Source of the DNA: an uncultured Lachnospiraceae bacterium
GTDB taxonomy: Bacteria; Bacillota; Clostridia; Lachnospirales; Anaerotignaceae
DNA length: 36,818 nucleotides
Assembly: GCA_944380405.1 (NCBI GenBank)
Contig: CALWHO010000050.1
Location: forward strand, 1-36,818
Reading direction: 5' to 3'
Under the pieces are notes generated by a model. The model saw only the letters and a list, made by a program, of their open reading frames with translations, ran no database searches and was not told the origin of the DNA. The position numbers and the translations under genes are program-made. Every line of letters begins with the position of its first letter. The stretch's first letter is position 1. Below are positions 17,692-25,004 of this stretch, in pieces.

Positions 17692-18570
17692 ATGAAGCTT
17701 GCAAGCTGCAGCAAAGACGGTAAAGAATTTGTGTGTGTAATAACAAATGACAACAAAGCAGTGCCACTTGTTGAAAATGGGTTTAATTATAGATCTATGA
17801 ATGAGCTTATTGAAAAAGCAGATGAAAAAGAGCTTATGGAGATTTCAAAGCTTTCTGATGGCGGTAAGGCTCAAATGAGTCTTATGGATATAAAACTTGA
17901 AGCTCCTATTCCAGAGCCAAAACAGGATATAATCTGTCTTGGTATAAATTATATGGAACATGCTGTTGAGTCTGTAAGGTATAAAAAAGAAGCTTTTGAC
18001 GGCACAAGGGAATTTCCTGTTTATTTCTCAAAAAGAGTAAACAGAGCTGTTGCAGACGGTGACTACATAGAAAGCCACGACGATATAATTTCAACTCTTG
18101 ACTATGAAGCAGAGCTTGCCGTAATAATAGGCAAGGACGCTAAAAATGTATCTAAGGAAGACGCTTTTAAATATGTTTTTGGCTACACAATTATAAATGA
18201 TGTAACTGCAAGAGAGCTTCAGACAAGACATAAGCAGTGGTATTTCGGAAAAGGTCTTGACGGCTTTACACCTATGGGATCTTGGATTGTTACAGCAGAT
18301 GAAATACCTGCACCTCCTGTGCTTAACATAAAAAGCTATGTAAACGGTGAACTTAGACAAAACTCAAAGACAGACCTTTTTATACACGACATACCTTATG
18401 TTATAAGTGAGCTTAGTAAGGGCATGACCCTTAAAGCCGGAACTATTATTTCTACAGGTACACCAGCAGGTGTTGGTATGGGCTTTGTTCCTCCTAAGTT
18501 CCTTTCAAAAGGTGACGAAGTAGTTTGTGAAATTGAAAAAATCGGAAAAATAACTAATATTGTTAAATAA
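17692..18570 (+). CDS. fumarylacetoacetate hydrolase-family protein
   Basis: A 292-residue protein with the FAH fold, covering hydratases, hydrolases and decarboxylases that use a divalent metal on 2-oxo acids. Features: IICLGINYMEHAVE opening the catalytic domain, FSKRVNRAV, the metal-binding acidic pair in LDYEAELAVIIGK, FGYTIINDVTARELQ, GKGLDGFTPMGSW and ISTGTPAGVGMG. The first ~70 residues are a short N-terminal domain. GGAGG precedes the ATG. It is the last gene of the argC operon, 30 bases after argD and before a terminator. No reaction of arginine synthesis needs it. Oxaloacetate decarboxylase or acylpyruvase activity is common in relatives and would fit metabolite clean-up. The specific substrate is unknown. 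Confidence 0.88.
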   Translation: MKLASCSKDGKEFVCVITNDNKAVPLVENGFNYRSMNELIEKADEKELMEISKLSDGGKAQMSLMDIKLEAPIPEPKQDIICLGINYMEHAVESVRYKKEAFDGTREFPVYFSKRVNRAVADGDYIESHDDIISTLDYEAELAVIIGKDAKNVSKEDAFKYVFGYTIINDVTARELQTRHKQWYFGKGLDGFTPMGSWIVTADEIPAPPVLNIKSYVNGELRQNSKTDLFIHDIPYVISELSKGMTLKAGTIISTGTPAGVGMGFVPPKFLSKGDEVVCEIEKIGKITNIVK

Positions 18571-18584
18571 TTGATTGGTAGTGA

Positions 18585-18627
18585 ATGCGGTATTAAAACT
18601 GAATATTTTTTAATGCCGCATTTATTG
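18585..18627 (+). terminator. terminator of the argC operon
   Basis: Positions 18585-18598 (ATGCGGTATTAAAA) pair with 18608-18621 (TTTTAATGCCGCAT), a 14-pair stem with one wobble, followed by a weak T tract. It lies 15 bases after the FAH-family stop and just before the MATE gene. Confidence 0.75.
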
Positions 18628-18644
18628 CGGAAAGAGAGATTGTT

Positions 18645-19967
18645 ATGAGGGAAGAATCTATTTTAAAGCCACTTGTTAAGCTTTCGCTTCCGGTTATGTT
18701 TGCTCTTTTAATACAGTCTTTCTATAATATAGCAGACAGTTTTTTTGTAGCAAAGGTAAGCGAAAACGCACTTACAGCACTTTCAATTATTTATCCACTT
18801 CAGCTTCTTTTAAATGCCATAGCCAACGGAACGGCAATAGGCATAAATACCCTTGTATCAAGGTATTTTGGTATGGGCAGGAAAAAGAAGGTTAAAAGTC
18901 CTTTAAGAACAGGGCTTATGCTTATGGTTATAAGCTATGTTGTATTTGCTGTTATAACAGTAGGTACACTTAAATTATTTTTTCAGTTTTCAACAGACGT
19001 ACCAGAAACAGTTAGTTATGGACTAGAGTATGGCTATATAGTTTTTGCATTTTCAATATTTGTATTTTTGGAAAGTATGTTTACAAAGGTGCTTCAGGCA
19101 AAAGAGGACATGGTAACTCCTATGAAAGGTCAGGTAGCAGGAGCCATTGTAAACATAGTTCTTGACCCTATACTTATATTTGTACTGGGATTTGGAGTAA
19201 AGGGTGCTGCTATAGCTACTATATTAGGTCAGGCAGTAGCAGCCATAATAGTTGCTTTAAAGGCTAAAAAAGTATTTGAATGGAACGGCAAAGTTACAAT
19301 AAGAGCCGTAAAGGACATATACTATGCAGCTATACCACAGATTATACTTCAGTCACTTTACACTGTGTATATTATGGGTCTTAACATAATACTTGTTGAC
19401 TTTGGCGAAGAAGCCGTAACAGTATTAGGTATATATTATAAACTTCAGACATTTTTCTTTATACCTGAAACAGCTTTTATGCAGGTATTGATACCTGTTG
19501 TAAGCTATCACTATGGAGCAGGTAATAAAGACATGATATTAAATATGTGTAAGACATCAATATTTATGGTTGGCGGATTTATGTTTGCGGTAATGTGTAT
19601 ATTTATGGCTATTCCAGAAACACTTATAGGTATATTCTCTCAAAATAATGAGGTAAAAGAAATTGGCTCTGTTGCTTTAAGAGTTATATCCATAAGCTTT
19701 GTGCCAAGTGCCATAGTATTTATGCTTATGACATTTTTACAGGCAACAGATAACGGAATTAAAAGTATTGTTCTTGCAGTTTTAAGACAGCTTTTACTTC
19801 TTGTGCCTTTAGCTTGGGTATTTAGCCATGCAGGTCTTAACTATACATGGTGCACATTCCCTGTTACAGAAATAATAGTTATGACAACTGCCATAGTTAT
19901 GTATTTTATGGTTAAAAAAGAGCTTACAGAGCGATTTAAAAACAGGGTTAAAAAAGCAGCGGTATAA
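18645..19967 (+). CDS. MATE-family multidrug exporter
   Basis: A 440-residue integral membrane protein of the multidrug and toxic compound extrusion family, in the MOP superfamily. The N-terminus (MREESILKPLVKLSLPVMFALLIQSFYNIADSFFVAK) and NGTAIGINTLVSRYFG are typical, and KEDMVTPMKGQVAGAIVNIVLDPILIF is the conserved segment of the first half. Twelve hydrophobic segments in two six-helix halves are expected. Such proteins use a sodium or proton gradient to export cationic compounds, and the substrate cannot be predicted. AAAGAGAG precedes the ATG; the gene begins right after the argC operon terminator. A small membrane gene follows 18 bases downstream. Confidence 0.93.
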   Translation: MREESILKPLVKLSLPVMFALLIQSFYNIADSFFVAKVSENALTALSIIYPLQLLLNAIANGTAIGINTLVSRYFGMGRKKKVKSPLRTGLMLMVISYVVFAVITVGTLKLFFQFSTDVPETVSYGLEYGYIVFAFSIFVFLESMFTKVLQAKEDMVTPMKGQVAGAIVNIVLDPILIFVLGFGVKGAAIATILGQAVAAIIVALKAKKVFEWNGKVTIRAVKDIYYAAIPQIILQSLYTVYIMGLNIILVDFGEEAVTVLGIYYKLQTFFFIPETAFMQVLIPVVSYHYGAGNKDMILNMCKTSIFMVGGFMFAVMCIFMAIPETLIGIFSQNNEVKEIGSVALRVISISFVPSAIVFMLMTFLQATDNGIKSIVLAVLRQLLLLVPLAWVFSHAGLNYTWCTFPVTEIIVMTTAIVMYFMVKKELTERFKNRVKKAAV

Positions 19968-19985
19968 TATTTAGGTGGTGTATAT

Positions 19986-20159
19986 ATGAATAGTTCAATA
20001 AAAAGAGCTTTAATATCTTTGGCAGTATTTGCTGTAATTTTTGCTTTGTCAGATGTTTTAATAAGCTATAAAAGCTATGATGTATATGTAGAAGCCATTA
20101 GATTTTTAGCTGCTGTTATAGGTGCAGGATGTTACTATATAGGAAGCAATAAATATTAA
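19986..20159 (+). CDS. 57-residue small membrane protein
   Basis: A short frame starts at ATG 19986, six bases after AGGTGGTG (19972-19979), and ends with TAA at 20157-20159. The protein starts MNSSIKRALISLAVFAVIFA, and has two hydrophobic segments (about 8-27 and 37-53) separated by SYKSYDVYVEA, with a short polar tail. It follows the MATE gene by 18 bases and precedes a strong terminator, so it is the second gene of that transcript. A role as an accessory peptide to the exporter is conceivable from position only. I recognise no family. Confidence 0.7.
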   Translation: MNSSIKRALISLAVFAVIFALSDVLISYKSYDVYVEAIRFLAAVIGAGCYYIGSNKY

Positions 20160-20174
20160 ATATTAAAAAATAAA

Positions 20175-20205
20175 AAAGCACAGAATATTAATTCTGTGCT
20201 TTAAA
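20175..20205. terminator. terminator after the MATE operon
   Basis: AAAGCACAGAAT (20175-20186) pairs perfectly with ATTCTGTGCTTT (20191-20202) around a four-base loop. A-rich sequence upstream makes it look bidirectional. Confidence 0.85.
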
Positions 20206-20230
20206 ATATTTATAAAATTTTAAATATAGC

Positions 20231-20461
20231 TGAAAGGTTTGGAAAACAAATTGTCAGTAAGTTTGCTAAAGCAAACTCCAGCCACAAGCGGCTGTCCGCC
20301 TGTCTTGGCGGTACTTAGTTTTCCAACCAAAATCCGCAGGAAAGCACCCGATGAACAAGGGCAGCGAAGCTGTTTTGCGTAAGCAAAATGCCGACTGAAT
20401 TTACTTCCGACGAGGAAAAAAGGGAGTTTCGAGGCATTTATGCTGATGGAACTCCCTTTTT
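20231..20461. other. compact multibranched structured element, non-coding RNA or repeat
   Basis: This 353-base gap (20160-20512) contains a GC-richer block packed with inverted repeats. An outer stem, 20236-20247 with 20318-20328 (one bulge), encloses three hairpins: 20260-20266/20271-20277, 20279-20283/20290-20294 and 20296-20300/20307-20311. This makes a cloverleaf-like four-way junction. A second part has 20362-20365/20369-20372, TTTTGC-GTAA-GCAAAA (20373-20388, a GNRA loop) and TTCC/GGAA (20405-20417). It ends in a 12-pair hairpin, 20417-20428/20450-20461, followed by T on the plus strand and by six T on the other. The minus strand is open for 79 codons (20459-20223) but has no start codon with a ribosome site. 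It could be a structured RNA or a MITE/REP-like repeat. I recognise no Rfam family. Confidence 0.6.
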
Positions 20462-20478
20462 ATACTTCTGTCTTCTCG

Positions 20479-20507
20479 TCAAAGACTTGAATGGAATGAG
20501 TCTTTGA
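20479..20507 (-). terminator. hairpin after the DUF1015 gene, possible weak terminator
   Basis: TCAAAGACT (20479-20487) pairs with AGTCTTTGA (20499-20507) around 11 bases, six bases beyond the DUF1015 stop codon on the minus strand. No T tract follows directly. The next hairpin with a T tract is the 20417-20461 stem of the structured element, which may be the real stop. Confidence 0.4.
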
Positions 20508-20512
20508 TGAAG

Positions 20513-21757
20513 TTAATTAAATTTGTGTATAAAAAGACCGCTTCTGAGCTTTGGCTCAAACCATGTTGATTTTGGAGGCATTAAAAGACCACTATCTGCA
20601 ACATTTATAAGCTCCTCTATTGATGTTGGATACATTGAAAATGCAATTTTTGCTCTGCCAAGTATAACAGCTCTTTCAAGCTCACTAAGACCTCGTATGC
20701 CGCCTATATAGTCAATTCTGTCATCTGTTCTTGGGTTACCGATGCCCAAAACAGGGTTTAAAAGATTATCATAAAGGAGTGATACGTCAAGGCTGCCTAT
20801 TGGGTCATCTGGTATTGTGCTTTCATCAACTGTAACCATGTACCATTTATTGCCTAAATACATACCAAACTGGTGCTTCATAAATGGACGGAAGCTGCCT
20901 ATTCTTGTGTAAGGACGTATAAAGAAATGGTCAGAAATTTTCTGAAGAAAATCGTCTTCTGTAAGACCATTAAGGTCTTTTACTATTCTGTTGTAGTCCA
21001 TTATTTCAAGCTCATCTGAAGGGAATATGACAGAAAGACAGTAGTTAAATTCTTCTTCACCTGTGTAATCTGGGTTCTGTTTTCTCATTTCAATAGCTGC
21101 ATTGGCAGCAGAAGCATTTCTGTGGTGTCCGTCGGCTATATAAAGAGAAGGTATATTCTTGAAGTATGAAACTATTTTTTCTATTTCGCTGTCATCATCA
21201 ATTATCCAAACAGTGTGTCCTATGCCGTCTTCTGAAGTAAAATCGTATAAAGGCTCTTTTTCAGAAACTATATTTTCAACGTCATTAAATTTATTTTCTG
21301 CCTTATATGTAAGGAATATAGGGCTTGTATTTGCATTACAGCTAAGTATATAGTTTGTTCTGTCCTTTTCCTTATCTTCTTTTGTAAGCTCATGCTTTTT
21401 AATAACGCCATTTAAATAATCGTCAATAGATGTACAGCAAACTATACCTGTTTGGCTGTGACCATTTCTTGTAAGGCGGTAAATATAAAGACATGGTTTT
21501 TCTTCGGTTATAAGTATTCCATCTTCTTCAAGTTTTTTAAGGTTTTGGGCTGCCTTATTATAAACTTCGCTGCTGTATATATCTGCGTCTTTATCAAGGT
21601 CTATTTCTGCCTTTTCTACATGTATAAATGAAAGTGGATTGTTTTTTGCTGCTTCCATAGCCTCCTGACTGTTCATTACATCATAAGGAAGTGCTGACAC
21701 AAGCTCAGCTTTTTCCTGTACAGGTCGGAGAGCTTTAAAAGGGCGTATTATTGCCAT
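20513..21757 (-). CDS. DUF1015 family protein of the serine operon
   Basis: A 414-residue cytoplasmic protein of DUF1015, begun MAIIRPFKALRPV with ALPYDVMN soon after, both family hallmarks. The most conserved block is YIADGHHRNASAA (D209, H211, H212, R213), followed by GEEEFNYCLSVIFPSDELEIMDYNRIVKDL and later DPIGSLDVSLLYDNLLNPVLGIGNPRTDDRIDYIGG. Function is not established. The gene often accompanies serC and serA in Firmicutes, as here: it is third in the operon, 100 bases after serA behind a long-loop hairpin. The DGHHR block resembles the DGxHR motif of ParB/sulfiredoxin-fold proteins, a fold that includes free-serine kinases, so a role in serine/phosphoserine conversion is possible. GAGGTG precedes the ATG. 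Confidence 0.9.
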   Translation of the reverse strand: MAIIRPFKALRPVQEKAELVSALPYDVMNSQEAMEAAKNNPLSFIHVEKAEIDLDKDADIYSSEVYNKAAQNLKKLEEDGILITEEKPCLYIYRLTRNGHSQTGIVCCTSIDDYLNGVIKKHELTKEDKEKDRTNYILSCNANTSPIFLTYKAENKFNDVENIVSEKEPLYDFTSEDGIGHTVWIIDDDSEIEKIVSYFKNIPSLYIADGHHRNASAANAAIEMRKQNPDYTGEEEFNYCLSVIFPSDELEIMDYNRIVKDLNGLTEDDFLQKISDHFFIRPYTRIGSFRPFMKHQFGMYLGNKWYMVTVDESTIPDDPIGSLDVSLLYDNLLNPVLGIGNPRTDDRIDYIGGIRGLSELERAVILGRAKIAFSMYPTSIEELINVADSGLLMPPKSTWFEPKLRSGLFIHKFN

Positions 21758-21785
21758 TTATTATTCACCTCGTTTTATTTTTTAA

Positions 21786-21837
21786 AAAAGGGCAAAATTT
21801 ATTGCCTTTGTAAATAGGTTTTAATTTCTGCCCTTTT
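21786..21837 (-). terminator. long-loop hairpin between serA and DUF1015
   Basis: On the minus strand AAAAGGGCA (21837-21829) pairs with TGCCCTTTT (21794-21786) across a loop of 34 bases, the 3' arm ending in a T run. It looks like a terminator or partial terminator that would lower DUF1015 expression relative to serA. The long loop makes it weaker than others here. Confidence 0.5.
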
Positions 21838-21857
21838 ATTGGTTTTTGTATTTTTAA

Positions 21858-23036
21858 TTAGCTTTCACGAACAATTCTTACATTAATAACAAAATCAAGA
21901 GCTGTAACGTCTTTAATTATCTGTTCGTTTTTGCCGTAAAGTGAGTCAAAGTCAAATATTGAATATGCAATAGCTCCGCGGCTTTTATTAATCATACCGT
22001 CAATATTAAGGTTTTCTTTTGCAAATATAGCTGTTAAAGTACCAACAACATTAGGTATGTTCTGGTGTGCTATTGTAATTCTTGCCTTTCCTGGTGTATA
22101 AGGAGCTATACATGTAGGGAAGTTAACTGAGTTTTTAATATTGCCGTATCTAAGGAAATGTTTAAGTTCTTTTGCTGCCATTTCAGCACAGTTTTCTTCT
22201 GCTTCTGGTGTTGAAGCTCCAAGATGAGGAAGAACTATAACATTTTCAATGCCAAGAAGGTCTTCTGATGGGAAATCGCATATATATTTTGCAATCTTGC
22301 CTGTTTTAAGTGCTTCTTTAACTGCTTCATCATCAACAAGACCTGCACGTGCAAAGTTTAATATACGAGCACCATCTTTCATAATAGAAATTATGTCTTT
22401 GCTTATTATGTTTCTTGTGCTGTCAAGAAGAGGTACATGAACTGTTATATAATCACATTCTCTTGCTATTTCTTCAACACTTGAAGCAAGCTTAACCTGA
22501 CTTAAAATACTCCATGCACTTGTAACTGAAAGATAAGGGTCATAGCCTATTACGTTCATGCCAAGAGCAACAGCTGCATTGGCTACAAGTACGCCTATAG
22601 CTCCAAGACCGATTACGCCGATTGTTTTACCGAATAATTCAGGGCCTGCAAACTGTTTTTTGCCGCTTTCAACAAGCTTTGAAATGTCTTCTTTGCCTTT
22701 AAGACCCTGTGACCAGTCAGCAGCTTCAACTATTTTTCTTGATGAAAGAAGAAGACCTGCTATAACAAGTTCTTTAACGGCGTTTGCATTAGCACCTGGT
22801 GAGTTAAATACAACAATACCTTTATCTGTGCATTTATCAAGAGGAATGTTGTTTGTGCCTGCACCTGCACGAGCAATAGCAAGAAGGTTATCTGAAAATT
22901 CCATTTGGTGCATATCAGCACTTCTTACTATAATACCATTGGCTTCGTCTATGTTTTCTATTAACTGAAATTCCTCTTCAGGAAGCTGAGCAAGGCCCTT
23001 CTGGGCTATTTTATTTAATGTGGCTACTTTATACAT
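21858..23036 (-). CDS. serA: D-3-phosphoglycerate dehydrogenase
   Basis: SerA oxidises 3-phosphoglycerate to 3-phosphohydroxypyruvate with NAD, the first step of serine synthesis. The 392 residues include the substrate-binding start (MYKVATLNKIAQ), AIARAGAGTNNIPLD, the NAD-binding GKTIGVIGLGAIGVLVANAA, the catalytic Arg in LNFARAGLVDD and the catalytic His in VLPHLGAST. An ACT-type C-terminal domain of about 80 residues (ARITIAHQNIPNVVGTLTAIF) probably binds serine for feedback inhibition. There is no extra ASB domain, so it is the short type. It lies 19 bases after serC and is controlled by the same T-box. Confidence 0.96.
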   Translation of the reverse strand: MYKVATLNKIAQKGLAQLPEEEFQLIENIDEANGIIVRSADMHQMEFSDNLLAIARAGAGTNNIPLDKCTDKGIVVFNSPGANANAVKELVIAGLLLSSRKIVEAADWSQGLKGKEDISKLVESGKKQFAGPELFGKTIGVIGLGAIGVLVANAAVALGMNVIGYDPYLSVTSAWSILSQVKLASSVEEIARECDYITVHVPLLDSTRNIISKDIISIMKDGARILNFARAGLVDDEAVKEALKTGKIAKYICDFPSEDLLGIENVIVLPHLGASTPEAEENCAEMAAKELKHFLRYGNIKNSVNFPTCIAPYTPGKARITIAHQNIPNVVGTLTAIFAKENLNIDGMINKSRGAIAYSIFDFDSLYGKNEQIIKDVTALDFVINVRIVRES

Positions 23037-23055
23037 ATTATTATCTCCTTATTAA

Positions 23056-24150
23056 TTACTTATTTTCAACTTCAAATTTACCCATAAATTCAACAAGGGC
23101 TTTAACACCTTCAACAGGCATTGCATTATATATAGAAGCTCTCATACCGCCAACTGTTCTATGGCCCTTAAGATTTACAAAGCCTTTAGCTTTAGCTTCT
23201 GCAATAAATTTCTGGTTAAGTTCTTCTGTAGGAAGTACGAAAGGTACATTCATAAGTGAACGGTCTTCTTTAACTACTGTGCCTTTGAAAAGCTTTGAGT
23301 TATCAAGGAAGTCGTAAAGTATTGCTGCCTTTTCCTTATTTATTTTTTCCATAGCTTCTACGCCGCCCATTTTCTTAACCCAGTCAAATACAAGACCTGC
23401 AAAATAAATTGAATATGTTGGAGGTGTGTTATAAAGTGACTGATTTTTAGCATGAATGTCGTATTTAAGCATTGTAGGTGTTATATCCATGGCGTTACCC
23501 ATAAGGTCATTTCTTACTATTGCAATTGTAAGACCTGCTGGGCCAAGGTTTTTCTGAGCACCTGCAAATATAAGACCAAATTTTGAAATATCGTATTTTT
23601 CAGCAAGTATGTTTGAGCTCATGTCACCAACTACTGGTATACCATTTGTGTCAGGTATTTTACTGTCTGGAATATGTGTACCATAGATAGTGTTATTTAA
23701 TGTCATATAGAAATAGTCAGCATCTTTAGAAAATGTAGCTGGGTCAAGCTTTGGTATATAGCTGTACATTTTATCTTCTGATGAAGCTACTATATTTACT
23801 GTGCCGTATTTCTGAGCTTCTTCAATGGCTTTTTTAGCCCACTGACCTGTTTTAACATAGTCAGCTTTTTTGTTTTTGTTCATAAGGTTAAGAGGAACCA
23901 TTGCAAACTGTGTAGAACCGCCACCCTGAAGGAAAAGTATTGAGTAGTTATCAGGCACATTCATAAGCTCTCTTAATGTTTTTTCTGCACCAAATATAAT
24001 TTCTTCGTAGTCCTTTGAACGATGGCTCATTTCCATTACAGACATGCCTGAATCTTTATATACAACAAATTCTTTCTGTGCTTTTTCAAGTACTTCAACA
24101 GGAAGCATTGAAGGGCCTGCTGAAAAGTTATAAACTCTGTTTAATTCCAT
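23056..24150 (-). CDS. serC: phosphoserine aminotransferase
   Basis: SerC transaminates 3-phosphohydroxypyruvate to phosphoserine; it can also serve pyridoxal phosphate synthesis in some bacteria. The 364-residue class V PLP enzyme has RVYNFSAGPSMLPVEVLEKAQ at the start, MSHRSKDYE, LFLQGGGSTQFAMVPLNL, the PLP lysine K200 in FAGAQKNLGPAGL and a C-terminal GHRTVGGMRASIYNAMP. AAGGAGG precedes the ATG. It is first in serC-serA-DUF1015, behind a serine T-box. No phosphoserine phosphatase gene (serB) is in the operon or window. Confidence 0.97.
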   Translation of the reverse strand: MELNRVYNFSAGPSMLPVEVLEKAQKEFVVYKDSGMSVMEMSHRSKDYEEIIFGAEKTLRELMNVPDNYSILFLQGGGSTQFAMVPLNLMNKNKKADYVKTGQWAKKAIEEAQKYGTVNIVASSEDKMYSYIPKLDPATFSKDADYFYMTLNNTIYGTHIPDSKIPDTNGIPVVGDMSSNILAEKYDISKFGLIFAGAQKNLGPAGLTIAIVRNDLMGNAMDITPTMLKYDIHAKNQSLYNTPPTYSIYFAGLVFDWVKKMGGVEAMEKINKEKAAILYDFLDNSKLFKGTVVKEDRSLMNVPFVLPTEELNQKFIAEAKAKGFVNLKGHRTVGGMRASIYNAMPVEGVKALVEFMGKFEVENK

Positions 24151-24207
24151 TATATAAAACCTCCTTAAATGTACAAATAGATTAAATTACGTTTTTTTGA
24201 AATAAAA

Positions 24208-24460
24208 AAATCCCGTCCCAAAACAATAATAGTTTGGGACGGGACATTAACCCGCGTTGCCACCCAGATTGCCATTTTTTAAAATAAAAAATGACCTCTT
24301 AATTTAGTAAGCTGTAAAGGGCTTTCCCTTCCGATTCATCACCGGCAGCTGCAAAAGTGGAACACCTTATACACATATCGGTTTGCACCAAACACCGACT
24401 CTCTGAAAAGCTTTTAAGGCTTATTTTTTGTAAAACGCTTATTTTTCTCTATAAAATTGA
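24208..24460 (-). ncRNA. T-box riboswitch for tRNA-Ser, upstream of serC
   Basis: On the minus strand the leader has the stem I elements AGAGAGTCGG and TTTGGTGCAAACCGA (about 24405-24380). A TTCCAC stretch follows at 24362-24357, in which TCC (24361-24359), a serine codon, sits in the specifier position. The T-box GGGTGGCAACGCGGG (24267-24253) follows. TGGC fits tRNA-Ser, whose discriminator base is G. The alternative terminator is a 12-pair GC-rich stem, 24244-24233 with 24222-24211, followed by seven T. Uncharged tRNA-Ser would stabilise the antiterminator and switch on serC, serA and DUF1015. This element fills most of the 512-base gap 24151-24662. Confidence 0.95.
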
Positions 24461-24471
24461 AATTAAAGACA

Positions 24472-24499
24472 ATTATAGCACACAAAAAAAATAATTCAA
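24472..24499 (-). promoter_or_regulatory. promoter of the T-box/serC operon
   Basis: On the minus strand TTGAAT (24499-24494) and TATAAT (24477-24472) are 16 bases apart, and the -10 is extended (TGCTATAAT). Start near 24465 lies just ahead of the T-box. Confidence 0.75.
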
Positions 24500-24662
24500 T
24501 ACCCAATTTTTAAAAATTTATCCATTTTTATTTATTATATGCCTTTAAAAATTATATTGCCATATACTTACGGATATGATTTTAAATAAAAATTATGATT
24601 AAAACAAATAATATCTGTAACCGAAGCAAAAGTTTCGGACAAAGTATAAGGAGGGTAAAAAA

Positions 24663-24830
24663 ATGAAAAAATTTATGGCTGGAATGCTTGCTGGTACAGC
24701 ACTTTTAATTGCAGGTGCTGAGTATATGGATATGAACAAAAGTACAAAACGAAAGATTATGAAAAAGGGCAAAGCCATTGCAAATAAGGCAGAAAATATC
24801 CTTGAGGACATGAGCGAAGATGTGTTTTAA
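24663..24830 (+). CDS. 55-residue small protein with N-terminal hydrophobic segment
   Basis: A short frame opens at ATG 24663 after a strong AAGGAGGG (24649-24656) and ends with TAA at 24828-24830, just before a good terminator. The protein starts MKKFMAGMLAGTALLIAGAE, one hydrophobic segment (about 4-19), followed by a basic helix (NKSTKRKIMKKGKAIANKAE) and an acidic end (ILEDMSEDVF). This layout resembles small YtxH-like membrane-tethered helical proteins, but the match is only in style. It stands alone between the divergent serC promoter and the SLH gene. A small hairpin CCGAA/TTCGG lies in its leader at about 24620-24637. Function unknown. Confidence 0.75.
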   Translation: MKKFMAGMLAGTALLIAGAEYMDMNKSTKRKIMKKGKAIANKAENILEDMSEDVF

Positions 24831-24845
24831 AAATTGTTAATTGTC

Positions 24846-24878
24846 AAAAGGTGTCGATTATTTCGGCACCTTTTTTAT
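24846..24878 (+). terminator. terminator after the 55-residue gene
   Basis: AAAAGGTGTCGA (24846-24857) pairs with TCGGCACCTTTT (24863-24874), one wobble, five-base loop, then further T. Confidence 0.85.
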
Positions 24879-25004
24879 GTATAATTTAAATAACTTTTAT
24901 TAATATATTTGTAAGAATTAAAGGTGCTGTTTTTGTATAAAATAAATTTAATTTATGGTAAAATAAAGTAGTAAAAGTATATTTTGCAAAGGAGAATGAT
25001 GGAG

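Noticed and set aside
17178-17756. 192-codon minus-strand frame over argD and the following gene start
   Set aside because: It overlaps two well-supported genes and reads as a Ser/Pro/Ile-rich shadow without motif.
20223-20459. 79-codon open frame on the minus strand of the structured element
   Set aside because: No ATG, GTG or TTG with a ribosome site begins it, and the DNA is dominated by inverted repeats. I treat it as non-coding, though noted.
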